NCBI GenBank assembly: GCA_009602725.1
Contig: WELB01000191.1
Location: 205,677 to 269,676, forward strand
Length of the DNA: 64,000 nt
From: Spirogloea muscicola
Lineage: Eukaryota > Streptophyta > Zygnematophyceae > Spirogloeales > Spirogloeaceae
Direction: 5' to 3'
Each line of letters begins with the position of its first letter. Position 1 is the first letter of the stretch. A model generated the notes under the pieces. The model had not been told where the DNA came from, searched no databases, and saw only the letters and a program-made list of their open reading frames with translations. Position numbers and translations under genes: made by a program. Shown here piece by piece: positions 10,279-19,400 of the stretch.

Positions 10279-11596
10279 ATGGCGCCGTCCCGGGCGCCCC
10301 TGGCGCTGGCCCTCGTCCTGGTACTGGCGGCCGCCGCTGGTGCGCCCCCCCTGCCCCTACTCTGCTCACCTGCTGCTGCCTCACCTGCCCCCGCGGCACC
10401 TGTGCCCAGCCTTGCCAGTGCCCACTGCACCGTAGTCCTCATTGGTAAGCGGCAACACGAGCCGACAGCCTTCGATTCTCTGCCACGACCGGCATCTTAA
10501 CTTGCCGGGCCCGCTTTGACTGGAGCATCTGGCAGCTGCTCGTGTGTACCGTGCGCCTCCGTTGTCTCACGGCCTTTGTCTGGAGCTTCTGCAGGCGCCC
10601 AGAAGGCGCCCGCAGCCCTGGTGAGGAAGTTCAAGGGATACAAGCCAGGCAAAGTCGTGACCAAGTGCACCCTGCCCTGGGCGCTCCCGACCTTGAACGG
10701 CATCACTACAATCGAGGCAGGCACGACGTGCACGTGGCACTGGACGGACGATAAAGAGCACTGCGTGGATGGTATGACTTACTGCTTCCAGCCTGCTGAG
10801 CATGGATACAATGGTTCGCATCCTTGGCGTCAGAGTGGCGCTGCAAAGGGCCTGGCAGTTAGCCGTCACGCTTAAGGGCAGCAATGGCAAGATCAAGATG
10901 ACACTGAGGACCTCCTCCTGGCCGACCTCGATCTGCATTTCCTGAGCTCCTTGGCTGGTCCTCTTCCATGCACAGGATTCAACGCACCAGCTGGGAAGGA
11001 GCCGTACAGCCACGACGTGACTGGCTTCGGGTCGGACGGACTTTCTGGTCTAGGCGTTACGTACTCCTATACGTTCCTGAACCCAGGTTTCTACCCCTAT
11101 GATTGCTGCATGCACTTGCTGAGGATGACGGGCGCCATCCTCGTCGTTCCCAAGGGCAAAAGCAAGAGTATAGGTAAGCTGAGTTTCTCTAAGCAAGCAT
11201 GTAGACCCGAGCTTAGAGATGATGCCTTTTCAGCTGAGCTGCTTCTGTCGCCTCTGCATGGTGTCACTTTGTCATCCTCAAGCGCTCAGGTCCAGCATAT
11301 GTGGGCCTGACCTTATGTCATCTGCATTCTGTTTGTTCCACTCCACAGCACCTCCCACCAAGGCTCCTCCAAAAAGAACTGCTGGGAAGCAGAAGAAGAA
11401 CGCAGGCAAGTCTACAAGTGGCAGTTGTGCTCCTGCCTGCAATGGGCGGTGCTACGGGACCAATCACTGTGGTGGCACATGTCCATTTCCAAAGAGTCCC
11501 AGCAACACCAAAGTGACCTGTACTACATGCTGCCACAAATATCAGACTGATCCGAAACTTGCAGCTGACTGCTACAAGTCCTGTCGAGGATTATAG
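10279..11596 (+). CDS. Secreted cupredoxin (plastocyanin-like) with cysteine-rich C-terminal tail
   Basis: Four exons join in frame: 10279-10339, 10595-10771, 10976-11173 and 11349-11596. All introns are GT-AG. Residues 1-22 form a signal peptide (MAPSRAPLALALVLVLAAAA). The copper site is visible: His in YSHDV, then YPYDCCMHLLRMTGAILVV, giving Cys, His and a Met axial ligand as in type 1 copper proteins. This predicts an electron-transfer or copper-binding protein in the secretory pathway or thylakoid lumen. After a Lys/Pro/Ala linker comes a tail of about 55 residues with 10-11 cysteines (CAPACNGRCYGTNHCGGTC, then CTTCCHKYQ), not usual for plastocyanin or phytocyanin. It may be a disulfide-rich wall- or metal-binding module; that is inference. 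The Cys-x2-His-x3-Met spacing differs from plastocyanin, which has x4. Confidence 0.8.
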
Positions 11597-12959
11597 TAAC
11601 ACGGGTCGACAACCTCTATGCTCCCCGCTCAGTATTCCGCCCTAAGTCCCTGGCAACCTGACTGTAGGCAACGTGCCTACATTCTTATTCAAGCTTGGCA
11701 GATCATACATCTAGCTCGTCAACATCAAAGCCCGACAATGCATCTGCGAGCAGCCACGTCCACCTTGCATGCGACCAATTTCGCTGAGACTAGCCAGTTT
11801 GATGGATCTGGTAAAGATCACAATCGCAGTCTCAGCATGAGGTAGCTTCAAAGCGGCCTCTGACAATTCTGTGCTTGATACCTTTGAAGCAACAGCAAGT
11901 GAGTTATGCACTCAATTCATGGATTGCTAGTAAAGGCAACCGACGAAGAGTGCCAGCTCGTTGAACTGTAGCAAGAAGTCAACAGGCAGTATCAAGCGGA
12001 AAAATTGAAGTGTGCACAAATCAAGCTCATTAGTCAGTCATCAAGCTTTGATCACTACATGATCAGCAGCTTGTCCACATTGCAACAGACTCGTCATTAT
12101 GTGTGCAAGCAATCCTACATACTGCTGGCTTTTGCCCACCTGATGGTGTCAGATCTAGACCTTTGGAAGCGACCTCAGATGAGGCTGAGCTATGACCAGC
12201 TCAGCTTAAGCGGCTGCGTCACGTTAGCCTGCAGGGGTTGCATGTGTCAGTCAGCACTTGGGCAGCCTGAGCACAGGCACCTCACCTCACATACTACCAC
12301 ATACTCCCTCGTGTACTGGGCTTCAAACCAAAACCCTAAAGCACCGGACATGTAGATTCTGTAGCAGATCGCACCGCTGCTAGCCAACGCCGCAGGCTGG
12401 CAGAAGAGGAGGCCGTGCTAGGTCTGAGCTAGCTTGAAGCTCCTCAGTCATTTGCCGCACCTGCTTCTTTCTGTTGATGCAGCATGCGCAACTTGCCAGG
12501 TTCGCAAGCATTTCATTTTCTTATGGCCACCTCACTGCTTGTCGTCCCTGATCAAAGCCATAGCTTTGGTCGGGCTCGAACAGGCCCACCGTGGTAGCTG
12601 CTTGTGAGCTGGGTTATCTGCTGGTTGGAGTCTCAACAAAAACACTTATTGGTCAATCAAGCCGACCGCCCATGCTTTTGCAATGACCCGTCTCGCCTAC
12701 TGGTTATATGGAGGAGTATATCGATGCAGTCCAGCAATAAACAATAACAGTCATGCTCGCGTTTCGCCAGATTCTAAGAACCTCGACATTGGCCTCTCAT
12801 GACGGTATCATTAACCCCCGAAGTTGGGGCTTCCCACAAGGTAAAGAAGCTTATATGAGTACGATAGTGGTCCTTGCTGCTATATTGTCTCGCTCCAGCA
12901 TTTACGGCCTTTTGCAGTGCCCCTGCGGGCAGGCGGCCTGTGGCTGCTGCTTCTGATAG
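11597..12959. other. Intergenic, nothing recognised
   Basis: This is presumed 3' UTR of the cupredoxin gene followed by moderately AT-rich spacer. Open frames at 11618-11845 and 12005-12355 show no domain, signal peptide or splice context that I could support. Confidence 0.4.
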
Positions 12960-13310
12960 ACGCTATGGTGCACTCTTCGGCTTTGGCTGCACGCTACTCT
13001 GACTTGCAATTGCTAGCCAGGGGGCTTTTAGCTCCCGTTCATCGTAGCCACTTGCGCAGCGGTGTGGTTCAGCTCTTTCCAGCCCGCCCCTTCGGACCTT
13101 GTCCATTCTATAAATGAGTGGGTGCCTCTTTTCCAGCTGCAAGTTACTCCGACTTGCGGCTGCTGACTCGGGCTTACTTTAGCTCCCGTTCGTTGTAGTG
13201 TTCTGCATTGCTGCGTGGTTTTGGCGCCTTTCGGCCCTTCAGACCTTGTTCATTCTTTCTGGGCTGGCCTACAACCCTCACCCCCTTCGGAAGAGCTCAC
13301 TTCCCTTCTT
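12960..13310 (+). mobile_element. Two LINE 3' ends in tandem
   Basis: 12985-13120 encodes YSDLQLLARG (the family end is SDLRLLTRGY-stop) followed by AGCTCCCGTTCATCGTAG and CCTTGTCCATTC. 13135-13310 repeats the same order: SYSDLRLLTRAY, AGCTCCCGTTCGTTGTAG, CTGCATTGCTGCGTGG, CCTTGTTCATTCTTTCTGGG, then the tail with AAGAGCTCACTTCC. Both copies are 5'-truncated and in the same orientation. Confidence 0.75.
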
Positions 13311-13339
13311 TTTATCAGCCCTCCGCCCCATTTAAAAAT

Positions 13340-13410
13340 CACTTGGTAACCTCTAGTCAGGAGCCGCAAGTCGAAAAGACTAGCCGCCGGAAAGCAATCG
13401 CCTTAAGGAG
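13340..13410 (-). mobile_element. LINE C-terminal end fragment
   Basis: The minus strand reads DLRLLTRGY across 13380-13350, preceded by bases matching the upstream coding portion (GGCGGCTAGTCTTTTCG). The TGA/TAA expected after Tyr is mutated. It lies tail to tail with the plus-strand copy ending at about 13310. Confidence 0.65.
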
Positions 13411-13427
13411 AACCACCTTCCTTTGGA

Positions 13428-13493
13428 AGAAAATTTCGTGTATTTGAAACAAACGAAGGCCAAATGGCCAAATACAAAGGCAAGCACATCTAA
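13428..13493 (+). repeat. Second copy of a 64-base short insertion sequence
   Basis: The stretch TATTTGAAACAAACGAAGGC ... TACAAAGGCAAGCACATCTAA matches 61485-61548 at roughly 85 percent. At 61.5 kb the unit is flanked by a perfect 16-base direct repeat; here I see no clear flanking duplication, which fits an older copy. Confidence 0.6.
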
Positions 13494-14170
13494 AGACCTA
13501 CATAACCTACAGCAGATTGACCCGCTCAGTAACCACGGGTCAAAACATAAAGGTCACTCATCGATGCCTGGATACTAGATGTCAGATACGAAGCCCTTCT
13601 GCCACCAAGTAGCTCGCCCAGCTTCCTAGTGCAAAGCATTAGCCTGAGCACGCAGCAAACAGGCCGAAACGCAACTCCTCATCTCAAGAACGACAGATAT
13701 GCAGCTGGCAAGCCCATCTCAGCCGGAAACACTCTGCAGGTCGTGTGTAGCCTAGATTGGCAATATTTTGAAGGAGAGTGTGGAAACAAGGACCCAGACA
13801 GCCAAAGATGTCGACTGCCGCTGGCAGGAGCTGATCGCATTGGGGGTAATCGGGGTAGTGCTGCAGCTTTCTTTGTTCTGCACCGGCCACTGCGTGGCCA
13901 GCGATAAGAGCTGCTTTGGAAAAGCTGCTTCCTCTTTCACCGCGCGCTCTTTCACAGCCGTCGCCCCCCATTTGGGAGACCTTATCTTCCTCTTGTAACA
14001 ACTCTCCCTTCTGTAAGGCAATCGCTGTGGGAGGCCAGCCCAAACGAATGTACAAGGTGTAAAAGGAAGAAAGGGCCGGACGGCCCAAAAGCACAAAACT
14101 ACTCTCCGTGACTTGTGCAAGTGGGCGGTCAATGATTGTTAGTAAGCAAGTGCAGATCAGAATAACTGTG
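13494..14170 (-). mobile_element. LINE 3' end fragment plus unassigned sequence
   Basis: Minus 14165-14120 encodes YSDLHLLTNNH-stop, the family C-terminal peptide. Minus 14060-14020 has CTTGTACATTCGTTTGGGCTGGCCTCCCACAGC, a diverged tail (shown here only as its order: CATTC, GGGCTGG, CACAGC). 13494-13900 is not recognised. Confidence 0.6.
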
Positions 14171-14339
14171 CTGTAAACATGCACCTTGCCCTTCTTGGAA
14201 GGCACACGGCTGGCCTCCACTGCAGCATGGCACCGAGAAGGAAGTGAGCTCTTCAAAGGACAACATCGACAGGGCGTTCGGTGCTCGGTGGCTCGAGCTC
14301 CTGCACCCGCTAACGCGCAGCATTGTGTCCCGACGTTAA

Positions 14340-14580
14340 CACGCGGAGCAGGCCGATCTCAACGCGGCAGGCTCTCTCACCCAGGTGTATCGCATGCGCC
14401 TGTTAGCATTGCTGCAGCGGTCAATGGCACGCACGTTGCATCTGCCTGCCGGTCGCGCTTTGGCTGCAGCCTCTGGCTATAGACAGGGGACTTGTTACCT
14501 GGAGATCAATTTCTCTGACCTCCGGCTGCTCAACAGGGGCTACTGAGCTCCCATTCGCCGTAGTCTTCTCGCAAAGAAGC
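14340..14580 (+). mobile_element. LINE C-terminal fragment with intact end
   Basis: The frame reads LNAAGSLTQVYRMRLLALLQ, then ARTLHLPAGRALAAASGY, then FSDLRLLNRGY and a TGA at about 14542-14544. This aligns over some 60 residues with the end of the large LINE at 31730-31890. The tail AGCTCCCATTCGCCGTAG follows. The copy is truncated at its 5' side. Confidence 0.8.
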
Positions 14581-14880
14581 AAGCGCGGCCAGATTAACTG
14601 GTGGCTGGGAGAGGCCAGCCCAAAGGAATGGACAAGGACAAGGTCGCATAGTGGTGTGGTTTTGTCGCCTTAAGGCCATTGGACCTTGTTCATTCTTTCT
14701 GGGCTTTTCACAACCCCGCCCCCTTGTAAGAGCTAACTTCCTCCAAAGAAGGACCAATCCTTGTCGGGCTGGCTTTAACAGATCTCGCCCCCTGTCGGAG
14801 AGCCATCATCTTTGGGCTGGCCTCTCACATTGCCTAATATTGGAAGAGCTGTTTCTTTCATTCAGAAGAAAAAGAAGAAG
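14579..14880. mobile_element. LINE tails in opposite orientations
   Basis: Minus 14640-14579 is nearly identical to minus 9695-9653 and 59100-59060 (GCGCGGCCAGATTAACTGG and GGCTGGGAGAGGCCAGCCC on the plus strand). Plus 14675-14735 and 14765-14870 carry CCTTGTTCATTCTTTCTGGG, CGCCCCCTTGTAAGAGC and TTTGGGCTGGCCTCTCACA. These are stacked tail remnants with no coding part. Confidence 0.65.
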
Positions 14881-15214
14881 GTGGCTCTCCTGAAGGGGGC
14901 GAGGGCTGTGAATAGCCACACCGAAAAGAACTGACAAGGTCCGAAGGGGCCAAAAAGCGTTATTTCAAAAAGCGTTCCAGTAGGATAAGCACTTAACAAG
15001 CTCTGATGAGGAGCCGCAAATCAGAGAGACTAGCAGCCGTAAAGAAGAACAGCGTTTGCAAATTGACTGGTGGCTGTGAGAGGCCAGCCCAAAAGAATGG
15101 AAAGCGACCCCCCTGACGAAAGCCAAAGGCTTCAGCTAGAGCACGACCGGCACGCAGATACAAGACGTGGGCCGTGGACCGCTGGAGTGAGGTGGAGAGG
15201 CGCATATGTGCCAC
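14881..15214 (-). mobile_element. LINE C-terminal region and tail
   Basis: Read on the minus strand: MRLSTSLQRSTAHVLYLRAG and RALAEAFGFRQGG, then a foreign tail piece with GGCTGGCCTCTCACAGCCACC (split copy at 15105-15060), then AASLSDLRLLIRAC and a tail with hairpin remnants at 14915-14935. The interruption in the middle of the conserved C-terminus shows insertion of one tail into another copy. Confidence 0.7.
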
Positions 15215-15259
15215 ACAGGGAAAAGAGAGAAGACGCTTCCATTAGTAGAGGGCCATGGC

Positions 15260-15510
15260 TGTGATAGAGAAGTGGCTCTCCCAATGGAGGCAAGGGCTGT
15301 GAGAAGCCAGCCCGAAAAGAATGACAAAGTTCGAGGGGGCCAAACTACGAAGGGGCCAGAAGCGCAGTCTCAAAACTGTGAAAGGCCAGCCCAGAACAGA
15401 CACTGCAGAATTAAAAGGGGCCAGAGGAAGCGCTAATACACTGTGACTCAAGTGGTCACGTGCCGGAAAAGCCGGAAAGCCAGCCCAACAAGAAAGAACG
15501 AGTTCGATAT
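15260..15510 (-). mobile_element. Stacked LINE tails
   Basis: Minus 15360-15260 is a full tail module with GGCCCCCTCGAAC, hairpin CAGCCC (15308-15313) and GGGCTG (15294-15299), and CCATTGGGAGAGCCACTTC. Two further partial tails occur at 15410-15370 and 15505-15470. No coding segment is attached. Confidence 0.7.
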
Positions 15511-15539
15511 TACAGCTCTGCCAATCTACGGCAACGGCT

Positions 15540-15805
15540 GTAAGAGAAGTGGCTCACCCAATAGGGGCAAGGGCTGTGAAAAGGCAGCCCGAAAAGAATT
15601 GACAAAGGTGTGAAGGGGCCAAGTGACGGAGGGGCCTAAAGCGCTAGGTCAGAAAGGGTGGAGGATGGACCACTCAATAGCTACGACTGAGGAGCCTCAA
15701 ATCCGACAGACTAGCTGCCGGAAATCAAACCCCCTGACGAAAGCCAGAGGCTGCAGCCAGAGCACGACCAGCACGCAGATGCAAGGCGTGGGACATGGAC
15801 AGGCG
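15540..15805 (-). mobile_element. LINE C-terminal fragment with tail
   Basis: Minus 15800-15715 encodes SHALHLRAGRALAAASGFRQ and the start of the terminal segment. It continues into GGATTTGAGGCTCCTCAGTC, TGGTCCATCCTCCACCC and the hairpin (CAGCCC 15585-15590, GGGCTG 15571-15576). The coding part is identical in order to the copy at 58900-59052. Confidence 0.75.
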
Positions 15806-15809
15806 TGGG

Positions 15810-16110
15810 ACCTTGTCCATTCCTTTGAGCTGGCCTCTCACAGCCACCAGTCAATTTGGTTGCGCTATTTTCTGACATGCTATTCCGATTTGCAATTACT
15901 GACTAGAGGTTACTGAGAGCCCCCTTGCTGCCGTCTTAGCACTTCGTGCCTTGCTTTCTGCGCCATCTGGCTCCTTCAGACATCGTCCATTCCTTTGGGC
16001 TGGCCTCTCACAGCCACCAGTCCATTTGGCAGCGCTGTTTCTGACATGGACCGCTGGAGGGAGGCCAGCCCAAGGGAACGTACAAGGTCTGCAAGGAAGT
16101 GCTTCGCCCA
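15810..16110 (+). mobile_element. LINE 3' ends
   Basis: Tail pieces at 15815-15860 and 15985-16030 share GGCTGGCCTCTCACAGCCAC. Between them 15880-15916 encodes YSDLQLLTRGY-stop followed by GAGCCCCCTTGCTGCCGTC. A short minus-strand tail (GGCCAGCCCAAGGGAACG on plus) lies at 16060-16085. Confidence 0.7.
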
Positions 16111-16496
16111 TAGAGAAGGTCTGGAAGGGCAAGGAGCCAAGAAAGAGAAGTGCGCTCTCGTCTCAGAAGCGCGCCTCGCCTTTCATGGCCTTGTCATGGG
16201 CAGCAAGTACATGGCTGGCCCTCACAGCAGCGTCGGCAAGCCCCTCGTCTGCTGCGGGCGAGCTCGGCGTGTCGGCAGTGCGGCGCTGGACCGGAGGGGC
16301 ATGAAGCTGCAGGGCAGCGCCCCGTGAGCCCGGGGGTGGCGCAGCTGGCCTGCCGAGAGCCACGCCCCTCCTGCCGCGGCCCCCCCCCCCCGCGACGGCG
16401 GGGCCCCACTTGGCTGTGACACCGCCGCTCTCCCACACGGCGCCTCCGCCGCGCGCTGCTGGCAGCCTCAACGTGGGGCCGCAGCCTGCCGCCGGC

Positions 16497-19400
16497 ATGG
16501 CCAGCGCGAGGCCGGCCACGCCTCCTCCCGGCGGTGAGGCCGCCGCTGCTCCAGCCTTCTGCCGCGCAATGCTGCTGGCCCTCGGGCTTCTGGGCATGCT
16601 GCAGCGCCCGCCTGGGCGCTGAGGGCCGTGGCGTCACAGCCCTGCCACTGCCTGTGGCTTGCCTGGGCCCCCGGGGAGCCGGCGCCTCACGGCCTGCTGG
16701 GAGCCAGCCCTGACAGGCGCGACGAGCGCTGCGGGCCTGCGCAGGCGGAGGGGAGGTCGACATCAGCCAGGTGCTGCTGGATGCGCGCACGCGGTGGCTC
16801 AAGCCCGCGGAGGTGTGCAACATCCTGCTCAAGGCCGACATCTACGGCTTCCAGCTCAACCTGGAGCCGCCCACCAAACCCCCAGGTCTTGCCCCAACCT
16901 TGCCGAGCACACCTTGCCGAGCCCTGCCTCCCATCCATTGCCAGCCTCGCTGCGAGGCACCTCTGACCTGCGCCGACAGCTGGACGCTATCCTCTGTGTG
17001 CAGGCGGATCGCTCTACCTGTTCGACAGGAAGCTTGTGCGCTACTTCCGCAAGGACGGCCACAATTGGCGCAAGAAGAAGGACGGCAAGACCGTGCGCGA
17101 GGCGCACGAGAAGCTCAAAGTAAGGCCGCCGCTCTTGAGGCACTGGCCTCATCGCACACACCCAAGGGGAGCGTGTCATTGTCGATTAGTGACACTTAAG
17201 CTCTGCGGTGCAAGCTTGATGTAGCATTGTCTGATTGCTGCTATACCACTTTCTGTGCACCAAGAGCAACTGGATTGATTGCACCAGTGGGGCTATGCTG
17301 CTCTGCCGGTGGCTTGGCCTGCAGGCGGGCAGCGTCGACATACTGCACTGCTATTATGCTCACTCGGAAGAGGACGATCACTTCCAGCGACGCTGCTATT
17401 GGCTGCTTGATGGGTAGGCCGCCACCTCGGCACCCGCCTGTGCACACTGGACTAGCAGGGTGCAGCTGCCTGGCTGGCGCTGGCCAGCGTCCTCACGCAC
17501 ATCGGAGGTCGATGACTTACTCACGTATGCATGTTCTTGCATCTGTGCTTAGACAGGAAGAACGAGAATCTGGTGCTGGTCCACTACCGCCACGTCCCCG
17601 ATGTGAGATTTCTGGCATCCGCCCTTGCACCATCCCATGGGCTGACTTGCATAGGAGAGCTGAAGCTCAGGGCTCACCCGTGCCACTGCGAGAGCCATGG
17701 CAGTGTACGTGCCAGGTTGCAGCAGGCCACTGTCTGTGAAGAGGGTCACAACCTCACTGCTGCTCCAACCTTGTGCTGCCTGCTTCGCAGTTCCAAAGCC
17801 GTACAGCGGCTGCCACGCCGTCACCCAAAGGCAGCACCCCGACTTCCCCCGCCACGATCAGCCCGCTCTCAGATGCTGCAGCCCCGTCGCCCACCTCCCG
17901 CCCTGATTCGCCGGAGGACTCGCCGTCCGTCAGCCTGGAGCGCTCCACTTCACAGGAATCGGAGCTGTCGTCCTCATCCTATCAGCACGGGAGCTGCGCT
18001 GCAGGCTGTCAGCAGCTGCCTCCTGCTCCAACTGCTGAGGTGGAGGAGGATGGCATGGACGAGGGCGTTTCACCAGAGCCCCCAACGCTGTTGCTAAGAA
18101 GGCAGCCGTCCTCGCTTCTGGAGCAGCAGCTCCGCCAAGTGCTGCCGCTCCAGGCCTTCCGACCTCCATCAAACCAACAGCTGGGAGAGGCCGGTGTTCC
18201 ACCTGCCGCTGCGGGAATGGTAGAGCCATCGCGGCAAGGCTGGAAGCAGGGTCCTGGCCAGAAGCAGGGGCTCTTGCCAGGTAGCGTGTTCAAGAGTCCG
18301 GCCATGCAGGACTCTGCTGCAAACCACACCTCTTCCAACAAGCGACAGTGGCAGCAACTGCCACCTGTCAAGCAAGAGTCAGATCCTCCAAGTAGTTCAA
18401 TCTTGACACTCAAGGACTCCAGCAGGGCGCCCGCAGGTCAGGCCTGGGCAATCAGCGACAGCGACGCAGTGCCGCAGGAGCCTGTGCTTGCAACACCTTC
18501 AGCTCCTTTGAGTGTGCTGCCTCCCCATCAGCAGCAGCAGCAGCAGGAACAGAGAAAGCCGCAGCAGCTGCAGCAGGAGCAGGAGCGGCAAGAGCAGCAG
18601 AGTGACCAGCAGCTTGAGAGGCAGCAACTCCGGATTGGTAACGACAGAACATAGTCATCATTTGTCCCACTCTACGTTGCTCAGCGAAGCATGCTCACGC
18701 TGGCTGCAGCTAATACAGCTCTTTGTATCTCCATGGAGGTTGCTGAATCGCTGAGAACTTGCATCATTCTGTCGAGAAAAATATGTCTACTTGATCAGCT
18801 GATGCGCCTCAACGTAACGAGCTGCGGGGCTTACTGGTCAGGTCCAGAAGCATCCTCGGAGCTTGGCGGTCTTCCTTTTTCAACAATGCAAGACCTGATG
18901 CCAGAGCAAGGGCTAATGGAGGCATCACAATCATCATTCTTCACATGGCCTCCATTGCTTGGGGACAGCCCTGATGGCCCATCAGAGGGTTGGCCTTCGG
19001 CGCAGCTCAGCGTAGAATCGGATTCCTCTTTTGCCACTCGTGTGGGCCTGTCGGACAGCGCACAAACTCAGGTGTGGACAAGGAGGGCTGCATACTCTGC
19101 TCGAGCATCAAGCCAAGGTCGTGTACTTCCATATGCCAACCAAAGGCTTAGCGTGAGAGACATGCTGCTGATTGTTGCCTGGTCACGTGTCACAGGTTCC
19201 TGATGCCTCTGCTATGATGAGCAATCAGATGCCGCCAGAAGGAGCTCAAGCAGCCACTGAGCAGCAAGAGATGCTGGTAGGGGCTCACATGGGAGCTTGA
19301 CTTCATGCTGACATTCTAACCTCATCAATCATGTACCCTCGGAACAGCATCTTCCTCACGTGTGCTGTCAGGAGGTTATCAACCTGACACTTAGGTCACT

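Noticed and set aside
10017-10500. Overlapping long frames on both strands around the cupredoxin start
   Set aside because: These are shadows of a GC-rich 5' region. Only the frame beginning at 10279 gives a signal peptide that splices in phase to the copper-binding exons.
8199-16110. Regularly recurring repeats that might suggest a CRISPR-like array
   Set aside because: Repeats occur on both strands, are of variable length and spacing, and carry LINE coding ends. The genome is eukaryotic.
18525-18620. CAG repeats in the CAMTA gene as a microsatellite
   Set aside because: They are imperfect (CAG with GAG, CGG and AAG) and encode a Gln-rich activation-type linker, ordinary for CAMTA.
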